This document shows, piece by piece, positions 34,731 through 46,600 of a stretch of DNA of 64,000 bases. Position 1 is the first letter of the stretch, and every line of letters begins with the position of its first letter. Both the position numbers and the translations under genes were made by a program. The notes below the pieces were generated by a model. That model was not told where the DNA came from. It saw nothing but the letters and a program-made list of their open reading frames with translations, and did no database searches. Origin of the DNA: Astropecten irregularis (taxonomy: Eukaryota; Echinodermata; Asteroidea; Paxillosida; Astropectinidae); the NCBI GenBank assembly GCA_963971285.1, contig OZ020247.1, positions 14,714,614-14,778,613 of the forward strand. The letters run 5' to 3'.

Positions 34731-37425
34731 AATGAAGGGGCACACTGTCTCAAAATTCTCACCCCGACCTAATGGAATTAACAGAACCATAATTATTGTG
34801 TTGTTGGTCCAATATAATAGCTCAAAAAATCAAGAAATCCTTACGAGTGATCTACGCACTTGCACACAATTGAAAATTCTTTCCTCATGAAATGTCTCAA
34901 AAACACTAGCATTCTTTTTGCTTGCATAATCACCAATTCAACGCTTATGGTAAGCAGAGCCATAAAAGTGGACCCAGCTTTGCACTTTCAGATTAAACTA
35001 TTGTTTTATTGAATCATTGTGAAATGGAAGATTTTTTTGTGGCTTGAAGGGCTGTTTCTGTGGTAGAACTGTGAAGGAAGTTGAATATGTAGTTTGATAG
35101 AAAATGAACAAAAAACCAAATCAACATTAAACTTGATCTGCTTCGGATGAATCTGGATACTTCCATTATTCACACTGTAACAAATGTCACACCTGCCATT
35201 AAAAATGCACTGGTGGTGTGACATATGTTACCATTTTAATGTGAAATGACCCATCTGATATTTAATCAATCAAGGAATGAAGATCTGTTAATCACACAGA
35301 TTTACCGTTACTCTCAAATCACTTTTACAATCTCCCCTTTTTTCCTCTCTGTTTTTTTTCTTGTTTTTTTTTCATCTTCTTAATATTTGTAACAGTTGCA
35401 GCAATTTAGATTATATCTGCAGACATTCTTTTGTTTCGTTCTGGATTTTTATGTTACATCTTTTTGATTTTTTGTGACTTTATGATAATGAATTGTAATA
35501 ATGTGTGTAAAAAAAAAACATTAAAGAAGTTAGTATTTATATTACATAAATGTGGGCGAATTATTTTGTTAAAAACAGAAAAACGAACAAACATAACTTT
35601 ATATTTGTTGTTGTATATGTTGGGATTCTAAAAAATAATTTGCACACGGATTCATGTTCAATATTTCTTGATGACTGGCACACGTCAGGTTGCCATCAAC
35701 TATGCCTCTTTGTTGGGCTAACCACTGAGAGAGTGCATTGACCTGTTGGATAGGTGACTAGCCCACACTTGGACTTCTTCCAAGTGTGATTTAAGATCTC
35801 ATGTCTGCGTGTGCTTGTGTTATGTAGGAATGTTGAAAAACAGTCATTCTCTTCATTGAAGAGTCAGAAATGGAATATGTTGTATTCCTTGCATCTTGTC
35901 AGGGATGACATTTCTCAGATTTTTTTGTTTTGGATTTCAGATTTGTTTTCCTAAAAGGCTGTGCACAAATGTATAGGAGATTTTAAGATTTCAGACTTTT
36001 TCTGCTGTTTTCAGAAATGTTTATCAATCTCATCCCTGATCTTGTGCAAGTTACATAAAAGCAAAATCTGAGTGCTTTTTCTTTATTTGTAGATGTGTAG
36101 TGAGAAAATACAATCATTGGTTTGTCCAGTTGCAATCAATATTCATGTATTTAATTTTTTAGTGGTTTTTGCTTTAATAGTTTGAGTCTTTGTTGTATTA
36201 AAGAGGAGATTTGATATATTAAATTAATTTCTTTTACATGAAAAAAAAGGGGGGTGGAAACAAATGATTGGTACACTGCCGAGATATATCACCTTTCCCT
36301 CTTTGCATTCCGTCAATTTTCTCGCAATTCGTAAAAAGTTGCTGATTCTTGGGGTTTGTTTTGTTTCTTGTAGTTTCTTTGAGCAGTCTGTAATTGAAAG
36401 ATTTCATGATGTCTAGCAGTGAAACACTGGAGTGTGCGTTTTGATCAATTCGATTGGAAAGTGTAAATTCTGTATGATATGGTTGTGCCATTTTTTGACA
36501 GCAGTTAAATTGTTCATCTGACAGTGCCCGGTTGTCATCGGACTTCTAGTGAAAATCTTATTAAAATTGAACCCCTCAGAGGGTGGACTATTTTTAACAA
36601 AAATGTGTCGTGACTCGTGGATTTGACGTTTTCTTTGTTTTAATAGTGTTAATCATGTAGGGCATGTTTCAAGAATAAAATCACAAACAGACACTAGGAA
36701 AGTTAAGCTTTCTTTTAATACTGGTCCTGAATCTTGACTAAAGAAGGGGGCGTGGCTTTGGACTCTAGTTTTGGGGGGTACACAAAGTTTCAAGGGACAA
36801 GGGCCACTTTCAAACCTGGTTTGTTTTCATCATTAGAAACCTAGAACGAGATTGTGATATTTCTCTGAAATGGAAACTCTGTTTTCTTGCAGTTAAAAGA
36901 ATTGAAGAGAAAACAATTATTAACAAAAAACAAAGATAACATACAAGAAAACTATGAATTATTCCACTTACAAAAATAGAAAAAACAACTAATTATCAAT
37001 TCATATTAGAAACAATCGCCACCTTAAAAGTTATAATAGTACACTAAACGGCAGATAAATTACAATGCATTTTTTTCCAGTAACAGAAATTTTGGCTATG
37101 ATTTTATGATAAATGCTCTGTTTTGAACAGGAAAAGACCTCATAAATAACAAAGTAAAGATTGACAATAATTAATTTAGCATTGACTGGTAATTAAAAGT
37201 TAAGAATTTTTTATATAATTTCAAAATATTAATTATAATTAATTACAGTGCAGTGGTATGCTCTTCATGCATTTTTAATTTTTTTTGTTAACATAGTAAA
37301 TAACTTGCTTAAGGAACACAAATAGCTCTATTTCTAAAAGAAATTGGGATGCCGGTAGAAAATTATCAATTTTTTACTTGTGAAGTCTGGGGAAAAAACT
37401 ATGAGCGAATGTCATTTTCTTAACT
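34731..37425. other. AT-rich gene-free interval before MED21
   Basis: No MITE, SINE or exon recognised apart from short homopolymer runs. It could be 3' untranslated sequence of the upstream gene or plain intergenic DNA. Confidence 0.45.
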
Positions 37426-37430
37426 ATTGG
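37426..37430 (-). promoter_or_regulatory. Possible inverted CCAAT box upstream of MED21
   Basis: The plus strand reads ATTGG (CCAAT on the minus strand) about 36 bp before the MED21 ATG, within ctattggtggcgctat. The short distance to the ATG suggests a compact promoter, but the transcription start is unknown. A five-base match is weak evidence. Confidence 0.25.
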
Positions 37431-37465
37431 TGGCGCTATTTTAATAAATTAAAATCTGACAAAAA

Positions 37466-39679
37466 ATGGCGGATAGAGTGACCCAGCTACAAGATGCTGT
37501 GAATCAGGTAAGGTTTTAGTTGCCTTTCGTGTTAAATATACAGCCCAAACTCAGTTCGCTTTGTCTCAAAAGTATCTTGGCATATTATTATGCAAAATAG
37601 GGTGATTAGGTCCTTTGTGTCGTCCAATAAATGACCGGTTTTATTTGAGTCCAGTTTCCGGACAACTCTTTTCAAATCTCCATCAATAATTTTCATGACC
37701 CTGTCCATGTCTAACGTTGTTATGTGATGATTGCATGTCAGTATTTCATTAAAAACTTTATTGGAAAGGCTCATAAATTCTTCAATTACAGCAACAGGGT
37801 GTTATTTTGGTACCAATTTGGCAATTTATAGATCAGCGCGGACGTCACATCCTACCTTCCTGGTACTTTCATTCTCATAACTTGACAACCGATGAAAACT
37901 AACGCGTAACAACTGTTAGATGGCGCAAACCGGCACAAACTATGGACAATTCACGCACAAACCGCCCGTCGTAGAGAATTGTTTTTCGAATATTTTTGTA
38001 AAGAAGCAGAAATTGTATTCTGTAAGACTTTCATTGAGTCATAGTTTTTCCTCAGACAATTAATCCTTCTTTGAAGTACCCTGTTATAAGATTAAACAAT
38101 TCTGGCAGCTTTTTGTCTTAAAACCTGTACAACTTAATGCTTTGTTTTCATCGGCTCCAAGGTCAGCGAGTTGGAATGACGTCACTCCGTGCTGATCTAT
38201 ACCAATTTATACCCATTCAAACATGGAGGAAGATTGGAAACCAAGCCCTGCCTAATTTGATGGAATGACCACAACTAATATTAAGTGTGCTTCTCATGAT
38301 TGCAATTTTCTTCCTATTTCACAGCTTGCAGAGCATTTCTGTAACAGCATAGGTGTACTTCAGCAAAGCGCCCCGCCCACCAAGTTCCCCGGCTTTGAGA
38401 AGCAGGGCGTGGCTCAGCAGCCAGAGCCGGCCACGACTCAGGAGGAATACTCCCACCTCTTTGCTCAGCTCATCGCTCGCACTGCCAAGGACATTGATGT
38501 CCTGATCAACTCATTGCCCAGCGAAGAATCAACGTTAGAACTCCAGGTGAGAATGAGTCATGCTTTACAGATCTTATAATTGTTGGTGTTTTACTCCTGG
38601 GGCCAATTTGTGGATGCGTCATTCGCTGCGCCATTTTTAGATGCCTCACAAAATCTGTCAAAGCTATCTTCTTTAGATTGTTCGCCAAATTGAATGATGG
38701 AACAGGCCTTGAATTTTGACATATTTAGGGCAAGGCCACTTTGGCCTTGGATGGAGCGAAATTACAGAGGGCACCACGGCCAGTAGGTAGGGCACCAAGG
38801 CCAAATAATATCTGCAGAAAGGGCACAGAGGCCAAATGTGAATAAAATATTTCAGGTGTTGAAGTTAATAGTAGGCCCTAATGAATACATGTACGTATTG
38901 TTCTTCCACCACATAGAATGTGTGTACTATCATCGAAATGTGCAGTGTACAGTGCATGTCTGTAAATTCTGCCTCGTGTTTAAAAACACTAGCAGTATCG
39001 TAATTAGCCGAATGTTGTGTCTGCAGCAGAGGTACCTTGGCCAGTTAGAAGGGCCACGGAGGCACTGGCCGTCGTAGCCGTCGTTCAATTCAAGCCCTGA
39101 TGGAATTGCAGAACAGAATGACAAAATGACAAACTGAATGATGGAATTGGCGAAGGACCAGACAAATTCAATGATGAAATTGGCGAATTAAATGATGGAA
39201 TTACTGAAAAACAATCTGAGCCACCGAATATAGCTACGGCGTTCCATCGTGTTTCTGTTGCATCGCGTACCAAGTAAGGGCCGGCACCGCGTATACGCGT
39301 ATGGCGTTACGGCGCGGCTAGCGCGATTGTTATAATAAGAAATGTTTGGTCACAAAAACTCACAGATACATAAAATATATTAAGTGATATAACGGTACAT
39401 GTATATCAAGTTAATTTCTGTTTATGTAGTTTCTGATTTGCAGTTTCAATTTTGTTTTGGCAGCAAGCATCCTTGCAGCACTTAGAGGCCGAAAACCAAG
39501 AGGCAGCTGCTAAACTCGCTGAGGTGGTGACCAGAGGCGAGGCCCTGCTGGTCAGAATACAGGAAGCCCTTGGGGACATTGCAGAGGCACAGCTCAGGAC
39601 ACAGAGTGCCAGGAGCGCCAAGCAAGCTCAGGAGGCACTGATCAAGAAGGAAGAGGAGGCTCAGCAAGACACGGCCTGA
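37466..39679 (+). CDS. MED21: Mediator complex subunit 21 (MED21/SRB7)
   Basis: MED21 is a small, helical subunit of the Mediator middle module. It pairs with MED7 and couples transcription factors to RNA polymerase II in the nucleus. Exons are 37466-37507, 38325-38546 and 39464-39679; all junctions are phase 0 with GT-AG ends. The product is 159 aa (human 144). The N-terminus MADRVTQLQDAVNQLAEHF is the family signature. It is followed by a Pro/Gln-rich linker, then DIDVLINSLPSEESTLELQ, then a C-terminal coiled coil containing LEAENQEAAAKLAEVV. The C-terminus is about 15 residues longer than in human and is Lys/Glu/Gln-rich. Intron 1 holds a 375-bp foldback element (37827-38201) and intron 2 another inverted-repeat element. 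The stop codon lies only 64 nt before the CDIN1 start, and no AATAAA lies between them. Confidence 0.95.
37827..38201. repeat. Inverted-repeat element in MED21 intron 1
   Basis: Ends tatagatcagcgcggacgtc and tccgtgctgatctata, with gacgtcac / gacgtcac next to both ends and cgatgaaaac / gttttcatcg inside. 375 bp. Confidence 0.8.
38704..39100. repeat. 'CAGGSCTTGAATT' element in MED21 intron 2
   Basis: Starts caggccttgaattttgaca and ends ttcaattcaagccctg. Interior repeats 'aaggcca' blocks. A second tandem block of 'aatgatggaattggcgaa' follows at about 39135-39205. Confidence 0.65.
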
Positions 39680-39683
39680 CTTG

Positions 39684-39703
39684 ACTCTCTCTCTCTCTGG
39701 TAG
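39684..39703 (+). promoter_or_regulatory. Strong splice acceptor in the MED21-CDIN1 gap
   Basis: A CT-repeat polypyrimidine tract followed by ggtag lies 5 nt after the MED21 stop codon and ends 40 nt before the CDIN1 ATG. It reads as a canonical 3' splice site and would let an upstream donor join directly to the CDIN1 leader. The MED21 exon 2 donor at 38547 is one candidate; an undiscovered 5' leader exon is another. After the acceptor come two tiny reading frames: ATG at 39704 with stop 39716-39718, and ATG at 39719 with stop 39740-39742. The second stop falls one base before the CDIN1 ATG. Use of the acceptor is inferred. Confidence 0.45.
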
Positions 39704-39743
39704 ATGGAAGACCATTGAATGCGCTTGGGGATGCCGAGTTAAG

Positions 39744-40610
39744 ATGAAGCTCGTGAAGTACAATGAGATTGTGCACTACTTGGAGATGCAGCATTGCGAC
39801 GGCACAAAGGAGTCGCTGGCACTTGTGCAGCAACGGTTCCCATCGGTTTCCCACAACACCTTAATCAGTATCTACTCACAGCGCATCCAGATCAAAACCA
39901 AAGGAAACCACTGGCAGCACAGCTCGGCACCTGCAGCTGAAAATTACTTCACCAGGTACCAGGAGAACGTCTCGGATCCCTCGGTCATATCTGGGACCGT
40001 CCTTATTGAAATGGCAAAAGAGATTGACCTTAGCCCTTCATTACTCGCTCGCATTATCCTGGAGAGGTACTTGTTTCATTCATCCGGAGGTGAGACTCCG
40101 GTGCAGAAGAGCAGACTGACTAAGATGCTGAGGGAGCCCTACCTGATTCCAGACCCAGTTCTGTCCTTGGAGGTACAGCAGTGCGTCCTTTTAGACTCCA
40201 GCTACGGCCCAGTGGTCGAGAGCATCAAGCATTCGATCGGAGTGGAACTAGAGGTCCATCTCAAGAAGACCCTCCAGGATCATCACTTGGCATTCTTGGG
40301 CGAAGAGGAGATGAGGAAGACGGGGTACGACAAGACCCCGGATGTTAAACTCCAAGTCCCCATTGCAGTCGGTGGCCGTGTGGTGAACTGGATCGAGAGC
40401 AAGGCCTCGTTTGGCGACAAGCACAGCCATGAGAACTACATGAGGGACCAGTTTTGGAGCTACGTGAATCGTTTTGGCTCCGGCTTGGTCATATACTGGT
40501 TCGGCTTTATCGAGGAGCTTGCTACAAGCTCTGAGCAGGGAATTATCATGGCTGATGACTTTCCTAAAAACTTTACAACTATGAATCCGGGTTTCGACCT
40601 GACCAAATAA
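39744..40610 (+). CDS. CDIN1: CDAN1-interacting nuclease 1 (C15orf41 family), intronless
   Basis: CDIN1 is a predicted PD-(D/E)XK-fold nuclease that binds codanin-1; human mutations cause congenital dyserythropoietic anaemia type I. The reading frame is uninterrupted and encodes 288 aa (human 281). I chose the ATG at 39744 because MKLVKYNEIVHYL aligns with the human N-terminus; the open frame upstream (from 39681) lacks another ATG. Two N-terminal helical DNA-binding-like segments (about residues 20-50 and 95-112, SLLARIILERYL) precede the nuclease core. The putative catalytic residues are intact: D200 in GYDKTPD, and E218 and K220 in NWIESKASFGD. These are followed by QFWSYVNRFGSGLVIYWFGF. 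The human gene has many introns, this copy none, so it is either a retrocopy or has lost its introns. The frame is complete, which argues against a dead pseudogene. It sits 64 nt after the MED21 stop on the same strand. Confidence 0.92.
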   Translation: MKLVKYNEIVHYLEMQHCDGTKESLALVQQRFPSVSHNTLISIYSQRIQIKTKGNHWQHSSAPAAENYFTRYQENVSDPSVISGTVLIEMAKEIDLSPSLLARIILERYLFHSSGGETPVQKSRLTKMLREPYLIPDPVLSLEVQQCVLLDSSYGPVVESIKHSIGVELEVHLKKTLQDHHLAFLGEEEMRKTGYDKTPDVKLQVPIAVGGRVVNWIESKASFGDKHSHENYMRDQFWSYVNRFGSGLVIYWFGFIEELATSSEQGIIMADDFPKNFTTMNPGFDLTK

Positions 40611-40615
40611 ATAAA
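40606..40615 (+). terminator. Two overlapping AATAAA signals at the CDIN1 stop
   Basis: AATAAA occurs at 40606-40611, overlapping the CDIN1 stop codon, and again at 40610-40615. These are the first AATAAA hexamers I see after the MED21 stop codon, so MED21 transcripts may share the CDIN1 3' end. Confidence 0.4.
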
Positions 40616-40857
40616 TGGTCCACCTTTTTGTAGGCTCGGTATTGGATGTAATTATATGGTATAAAGGTCTGTTCACCAGAGTGATTGAAATGAACAAATT
40701 ATTTTGCATTTGTGAACTTATGTATTTAAAAAGCTTGTCTCGATATTGCAAGAACCTTTTAGGATTTTTTTTTTATCTAAAATTCCTTTTTTCTTTTCTT
40801 AGATCAGGCACTACACTATGGAAATAAGTCGGAAAAGAGCTGTTCAGTGCAGAGTTT

Positions 40858-40863
40858 AATAAA
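40858..40863 (+). terminator. Possible distal polyadenylation signal of CDIN1
   Basis: AATAAA is followed by a short A run and a GT-containing stretch, about 250 bp after the CDIN1 stop. The A run could also be the remnant of a retrocopy tail, but no flanking target-site duplication was recognised. Confidence 0.35.
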
Positions 40864-41228
40864 AAAAACTGGAGTGAGTGCTCCGTATCCAATGTACTTG
40901 TTGTCTGCACTCTGGCGGGGACACACAGCCGCCATTTTTCCTGTTGTAACTTCGCAGGCGCAGTAGTCAAAATACCCGGATGTTACTTTGTGAAATGCAC
41001 GCATTGTTCGTGACGCGACAGGCGACGTAATGTGTGGAACATCTCGTACCTGAACCGAACAAACCGAGGTACGAATATGTATGCACAATTTGAAACAGGA
41101 CATGCGCGTTTGCCGTTGTTTAGTTTTAGACAATGGCGCAGGCCATGGTTCAAGGTATCACATGCAGAGTGCACCCCCCTGGCACCCATGTTTTTTGCCA
41201 AAAAGAAATTCAAACTTTCATCGCGCTG

Positions 41229-41464
41229 ACCTATTTCACAGCACTGCTTAGCACAACAATTGAAATTTCTGTGAAATTTCTGTCTTAATAATAAAATCAG
41301 GACTAACAACCACATTGTCCATGTGTTGTGTATCACTTGTTATTGTTCTTTGACTGTTGTTCACTGACCATGAATAGCAAATTGAATTTTTAATGATGGT
41401 TTGTTTTATTGACATTTTGTGCTTGGCAATTTTTTGTGCTTAACAGCTCCATGAAATTGGCCAC
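41229..41464. repeat. MITE family E, divergent copy
   Basis: ctatttcacagcactgcttag to tccatgaaattggccacc-like end; the interior gtgttgtgtatcacttgtta and tgaccatgaatagcaaatt match other copies. Confidence 0.75.
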
Positions 41465-42078
41465 CGGTAACAAACAACTTGGCCATTATTTTCTAAAAAA
41501 TAATGTTTCTTTGTAATAAAATGTTTCTTTTATTATAACCCGTTGAGGGCGCTGTTTGTCACCTGCCCATTGAATGATATGACCCTGGCTCTCTGCCTCA
41601 AATAAAAGAAAGAAAGAAAGAAAGTGATTATAGTCGTCGCATTTCAGTTATTAAAAACCATGGTAAATAAATTCAGTATACATCAGTGTACCAGCCAAAA
41701 CTCCCTGTGAATGTTAAGCTCAGCAAACATTAGCTGAATAGGGCCTACAAGTCGGCAGTGAATTAAACAAATCTTTATGAAATTGGCTCAGTCATTGCGG
41801 CATGATTCCATGCAATACTGCCAATGCAGTATGATGAGTGACGGCTGTTGGGTGCATTATTTGTGATACATGTAAATATGATGTACATGTACAGCATTGA
41901 TCCCAGAGACCATACCGCGAGAAACCTCTGCAAACGTCACTAGCTGGCCGCTGCTCGGTGTGAAGAAGTGTCACAAAATAAAACTTGTTTTATGGTACAT
42001 TCTTCCAATCGAGTCAAAGTCACAGGCGCGCAAGGGCGCAAGTTGAGCCCGAGTCAAGAGTCATACATGTCTGATATC

Positions 42079-42111
42079 CATAGAGTTAAATAAAAATTAT
42101 TTAACTCTATG
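42079..42111. repeat. Perfect hairpin, 14-bp arms
   Basis: catagagttaaata, loop of about five bases, tatttaactctatg. It may be a target duplication hairpin or the remains of a tiny foldback; no function known. Confidence 0.7.
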
Positions 42112-43678
42112 CTGATATCCAAGCACAGTGGGTACGCGCTTGTTGTCAATGATACCTGTGACGTGTAGAGATAGCGAGCGTGAGCGCGGCTGCTTGTCAT
42201 GTGATTTACATATTACGCGCAGGTCAATAACTCTGATTGGTTGGAAGTTCTCCAACGTCACTCAATTGTTTGTGTTTTTTACGTTAGTAACATACTTAAT
42301 ACGGGACACAATATCCGACCCTTTATTGTGCAAACAGGTAGTAAAAACTGCAACAAACAACCAGTGTTAGTTTAGTTGAGCCCAGTCCCATGACCTTCAC
42401 CCCTTCCCCTCGTGTCCCCGGCCCCTTCCCCCTCCCCCATGAAAGCTACTGATCTCTTCAAGAACTGCCGTGTACCATGGACAAATAATGACGGCATGAA
42501 TTTATACGTGCGATTGTTGCTGCTGCACTTGACCTGTTGTTGCTGGTACTTCGAGGTCCACTGTGCCCCAGATCTGAACACCTGTCCTGCAGTATCGTAC
42601 GTCTGTGATTATGACTTGAAGTATCACTTAGATCGGTACAGGTGGGTGTGGCTCGAAGGATTACAGAGAGGGCTAAATTAACTACAAAATGTGAACTTCA
42701 TGCTAATTACTCTTATAATTCCACCAATGATCAATTTAATATGGCCAGTGTGTTCAATCAACTGGAATCGCAGATAAGACTCATCTCTTTTTGCAAAGTT
42801 TTTATCTGGTTCTCTTGTTTGTTTTGTTTTGTTTGGGTTCGAATGTTAAATTTGGAACTTTTAGTTCTTTGAAAAAGACGCTTGCTCTTTGATAAACTTC
42901 TTTCGTTTTTCCCACGCACAACATGAACCCACACCCACACTTATCTTTGATTACATTCAAATAATGTACAATAATATTAATGTGCCAATTCGACATGTTA
43001 ATCATGAACAAGGATGGAGTTATTTTTAATGCCCACAATCATGCGCATTAATCTTACTAATTACATTTTGTAAACTGGAAGTTTTTCAAGAAAATCACAA
43101 TAACACACATTATTCTGTAAATGTCAGTACTGCATATTGATGAAGTACAGCCGGTTGCTTAATCATCAATCGAAAATAAGTTTGCTGAGATGATCTGTCA
43201 TACAAAGTTGACATCTAGTTTGTACAAAGAATAACGAAGAAATTGAAGATGACACACTTTTAGCAAGTTGTGTTTTAGAGCTTGTCAGCCATTGTAGCTT
43301 CCACGTTATCTTCCTCACTAGCTGATTGACAACCATTGTCTCTTAGTGAAAGGGGTGATGATGGGAAGGTAGTTAAGGATAACAATTGAGGATACAAGGA
43401 GAGTCTCTCAGGGTTTCTTGACACAATCAGGATGAGCTGAAAAATCAGCAGGTGGTCCTCGACCCTGGATATACACCTTTACAAGTAATCGAGTTGGAAT
43501 CGAAACATTCGAGGTTAACATGATGTCACGAGTAAGTCTACCTAGAGCACTGACCATGTAGTGACCGAGCAGAAAAACATAAACAAACCGATGCCCTTGA
43601 TTCTGTGGACTCAAAAAACGTCCCGTAAGAGTATCTTCCGTTTGTACTAATTAACACAAGTCGGTATATGACTTGAAG

Positions 43679-46600
43679 ATGTCAAGCCTTTCCAAGGCGA
43701 ATCAAGATGTCAAATCCATGTTGTTAGCTGGTACGATTGGATCGAAAAGTACCGTCGAGCGAGATCGATCTTCGGGCTTGGTATTAGATAAACCGCCAGC
43801 ATGTTCGGCCTGCCGTCCGCGCTCTCTTTCATCGACCAGAAGAAGACGGTTGGGTATTTTTCTAACCCCCAGTTCTAGGAGGCTGAGGGGACGGAGATGG
43901 TCTTGTCCGACGAGCGATTCCTGGGAGGGTCGGTCTCCGTGTGGAGGTGCCACCGAGGGCGACTCAGAGGAGGCCGGTCCAGAGGCTTGGAATTACCCTA
44001 GCCTGTACGACGACGCAGCCCGCTACATGGAGTGTCTCGATGAGTTCCAGAGGTCCTCCGACGAGTGGGAAGGGGTACGGGGATGGATCGAGGACCAACT
44101 TGCCAAGCTGGTAGAATCACAGGATCTGAGCCATCAGCACGGGGGCCTAGTACAAGCCAGCCAGCTGGTAAGCTGCGATGGGTCGCTTCCAGTAGGCCTA
44201 CCTGGCCTCGATCGAGGTCCATACATGATGCTGGGAGTAGGCAGCGGATCAGGTAAGAAAAACGTACTGCCAATTGAAAACACCCTTAACAGAAGAATTG
44301 TTTTACTTTAACAAATACACTGTCATGAATGTGTATTCAAATAGTTTATCAAAGTGTAAAAATGATCAACGTTTTACAAATACAATACTTGTACTTTCAA
44401 GACGGATTTGAACAAAAGTAGATCCATTTCAAGTTATGATAATTACACTCGTCCAGTCTTTGAAATTTTAACTTGGTTTATCATCCAATTCTTTGCATCC
44501 CGGTGATCCCGAAGTTTGATTTAGTTAAGCGATTACAAAGTATGCAAATTAGGATTGTCCTTTTTGCATATTTTGCATAATCTCCCAACGGAATAACATT
44601 AATATTCATGGCTAAAGTATTTTCTTAAAAGGGGGACATTGTGAAATAAATTGCCAGTTTTTAATGATAAAATGATCACAAATTTTACAGAATAAAAACA
44701 ATTGTGCATAGTGTTCCTGTATTCTGCATGAAAATTGCCCAAACGGTACCTTTTTGCGTACTTGGGATCTGTGTTTAATTTCTTCTCCCTTTTTGTGTTA
44801 TAGGTGAAGTAGACTTTGCTATCCTGCGCGTATTGCTGAATCGTCATCCATACGTCTCCACGGTGGTGATAGAGCCAGACCTGTCCCAGATCAACCTGTA
44901 TCGTCTGCTCATGGAAGACTGCCAGTTTGCCGGCGCCACTTTCAGTTTCCACCAGAAAACCTCCTCAGAGTTCATCGTAAGTGCATGCTTCTCGGAGAAA
45001 TTATTCAAATAATTCTGATCTGACATCATTTTTTGTTTAAAGATGTGCACTATGAACCTCCCGCATTCAACCACCAAAGTTAAGGCCAGAATGTATCACT
45101 TTGTCCGGTCACTGTCTTCAAGTGTACACGTTCCACAATTGGTATTCTATAAAAATTACTGCAGACATTATTTGCGATAATGCATTTTGAAGTTCAAGGA
45201 CGGTTCGCTCGCATCAGATTTACATCATCCAAACCAAGAAAGTTCTGTTTGTTTGTTCTGTTATAAGCCTTTAAATGTGTAAAACATAACGAGTAAAGAC
45301 CACAGAACAGCACCCACAGTTTGTGTACATTTGTCTAATGTGTACATAATGAGATAATACCTCAGTCACAAGAAAATAGCGAAAACTTTTACTAAATTTT
45401 TCATATAAAACATAGACAATGGTTTTTGAATTTACCCCGACATCAAAACTGTTTTCGGTCTTTGTTTTGCTAGTTTCTGGATAAATACATGCACCATTTC
45501 AGACGGAAATACTTTATAATGGCATGTTTCTAACAGCACCACCTTCATATCCCGAACATTTCTCTTTGGGGAGGCCTATAATGTTATCAATCCTGTACTC
45601 TACCAGTACCAGTTTGCAGCAGTATATCACAATGTCTTTTAAATTCATCTGGTCATTTTATTCGATGAAGTGCAAGGCTTCGATCCGCTTGTCGTGTTTT
45701 CCATACATTTCGACTCCACAATTTTGTTTCTCCCCTCTATACACCATTATTTCTTCAGATGGAAAACATCCTCAGCAATGTGACATATGACTTGATCCAC
45801 ATGGTGCACGTTCTGTATCACATAGAGATGGTCGACCTAGAGACAACACTGTCACACTTTTACAACAGCTTGAATCCCGGTGGAATAATGTTCATCGCTT
45901 ACGAATCAGGTACCGATGGCGATTCTGAAATTCTCCCTAATGTGTCGTTCGTTCATCAGGCAAGATTTTATATAATTCTTTAAGGGATAATAATTGGTAA
46001 ATGTCACAGAACAACACTGACACTTTGTCTGATCAAACATGTACATGCAATGAAAAACTGTGAAAATTTGAGCTATATAAAACATAAATAATGGTTTTTG
46101 ATTTTGATCTATAAAAACTGCTCGCGGACTTTGTTTTATTGATTTATAAATAAATACAGCATTTTAGGTGGAAATATTTTAATGGTATTTTTCTACCAGC
46201 ACCATCTTCATACCATACAAGTTATAGGTAAATCTGCGAACTGTTTGGGTATGTTACCAATACTTACGTGTACGTGCCTTTAACTTGAGTTGCAATATCG
46301 TATAATCACAACTGACATGAATTCATTATTTTATTCACCTTTCTCTATGACTATTCTTAAATTTGCATATAAATTATTAATTAAAAAAAAAAGTTTTTGC
46401 ATAGTTACAAATGATTTCTATCATTCTGACAGATAAAAGCAGCATAGCTCGCATTCGTGGCGCCCTCCAGCCGTTCAAACCGGGCATGCCACCGTACATG
46501 TCCATTACGGACATCGAGAACACACTCGCCAAGATAGTTCCTTTATACCAACGAGACGACGTCACAGGGAGCCTTGACGTCACCGCCTGCCTGCAGGAAG

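Larger units (their letters stand above)
40864..43678. other. Intergenic between CDIN1 and the HNMT-like gene
   Basis: Contains a family-E copy, an (AAAG)n tract (about 41606-41625), a perfect hairpin (42079-42111) and a possible orphan first exon with a signal-peptide-like N-terminus (see findings). Otherwise nothing recognised. Confidence 0.5.

Noticed and set aside
40248..40751. 167-codon minus-strand frame over the CDIN1 3' part
   Set aside because: Antisense shadow of the conserved CDIN1 frame; no recognisable domain.
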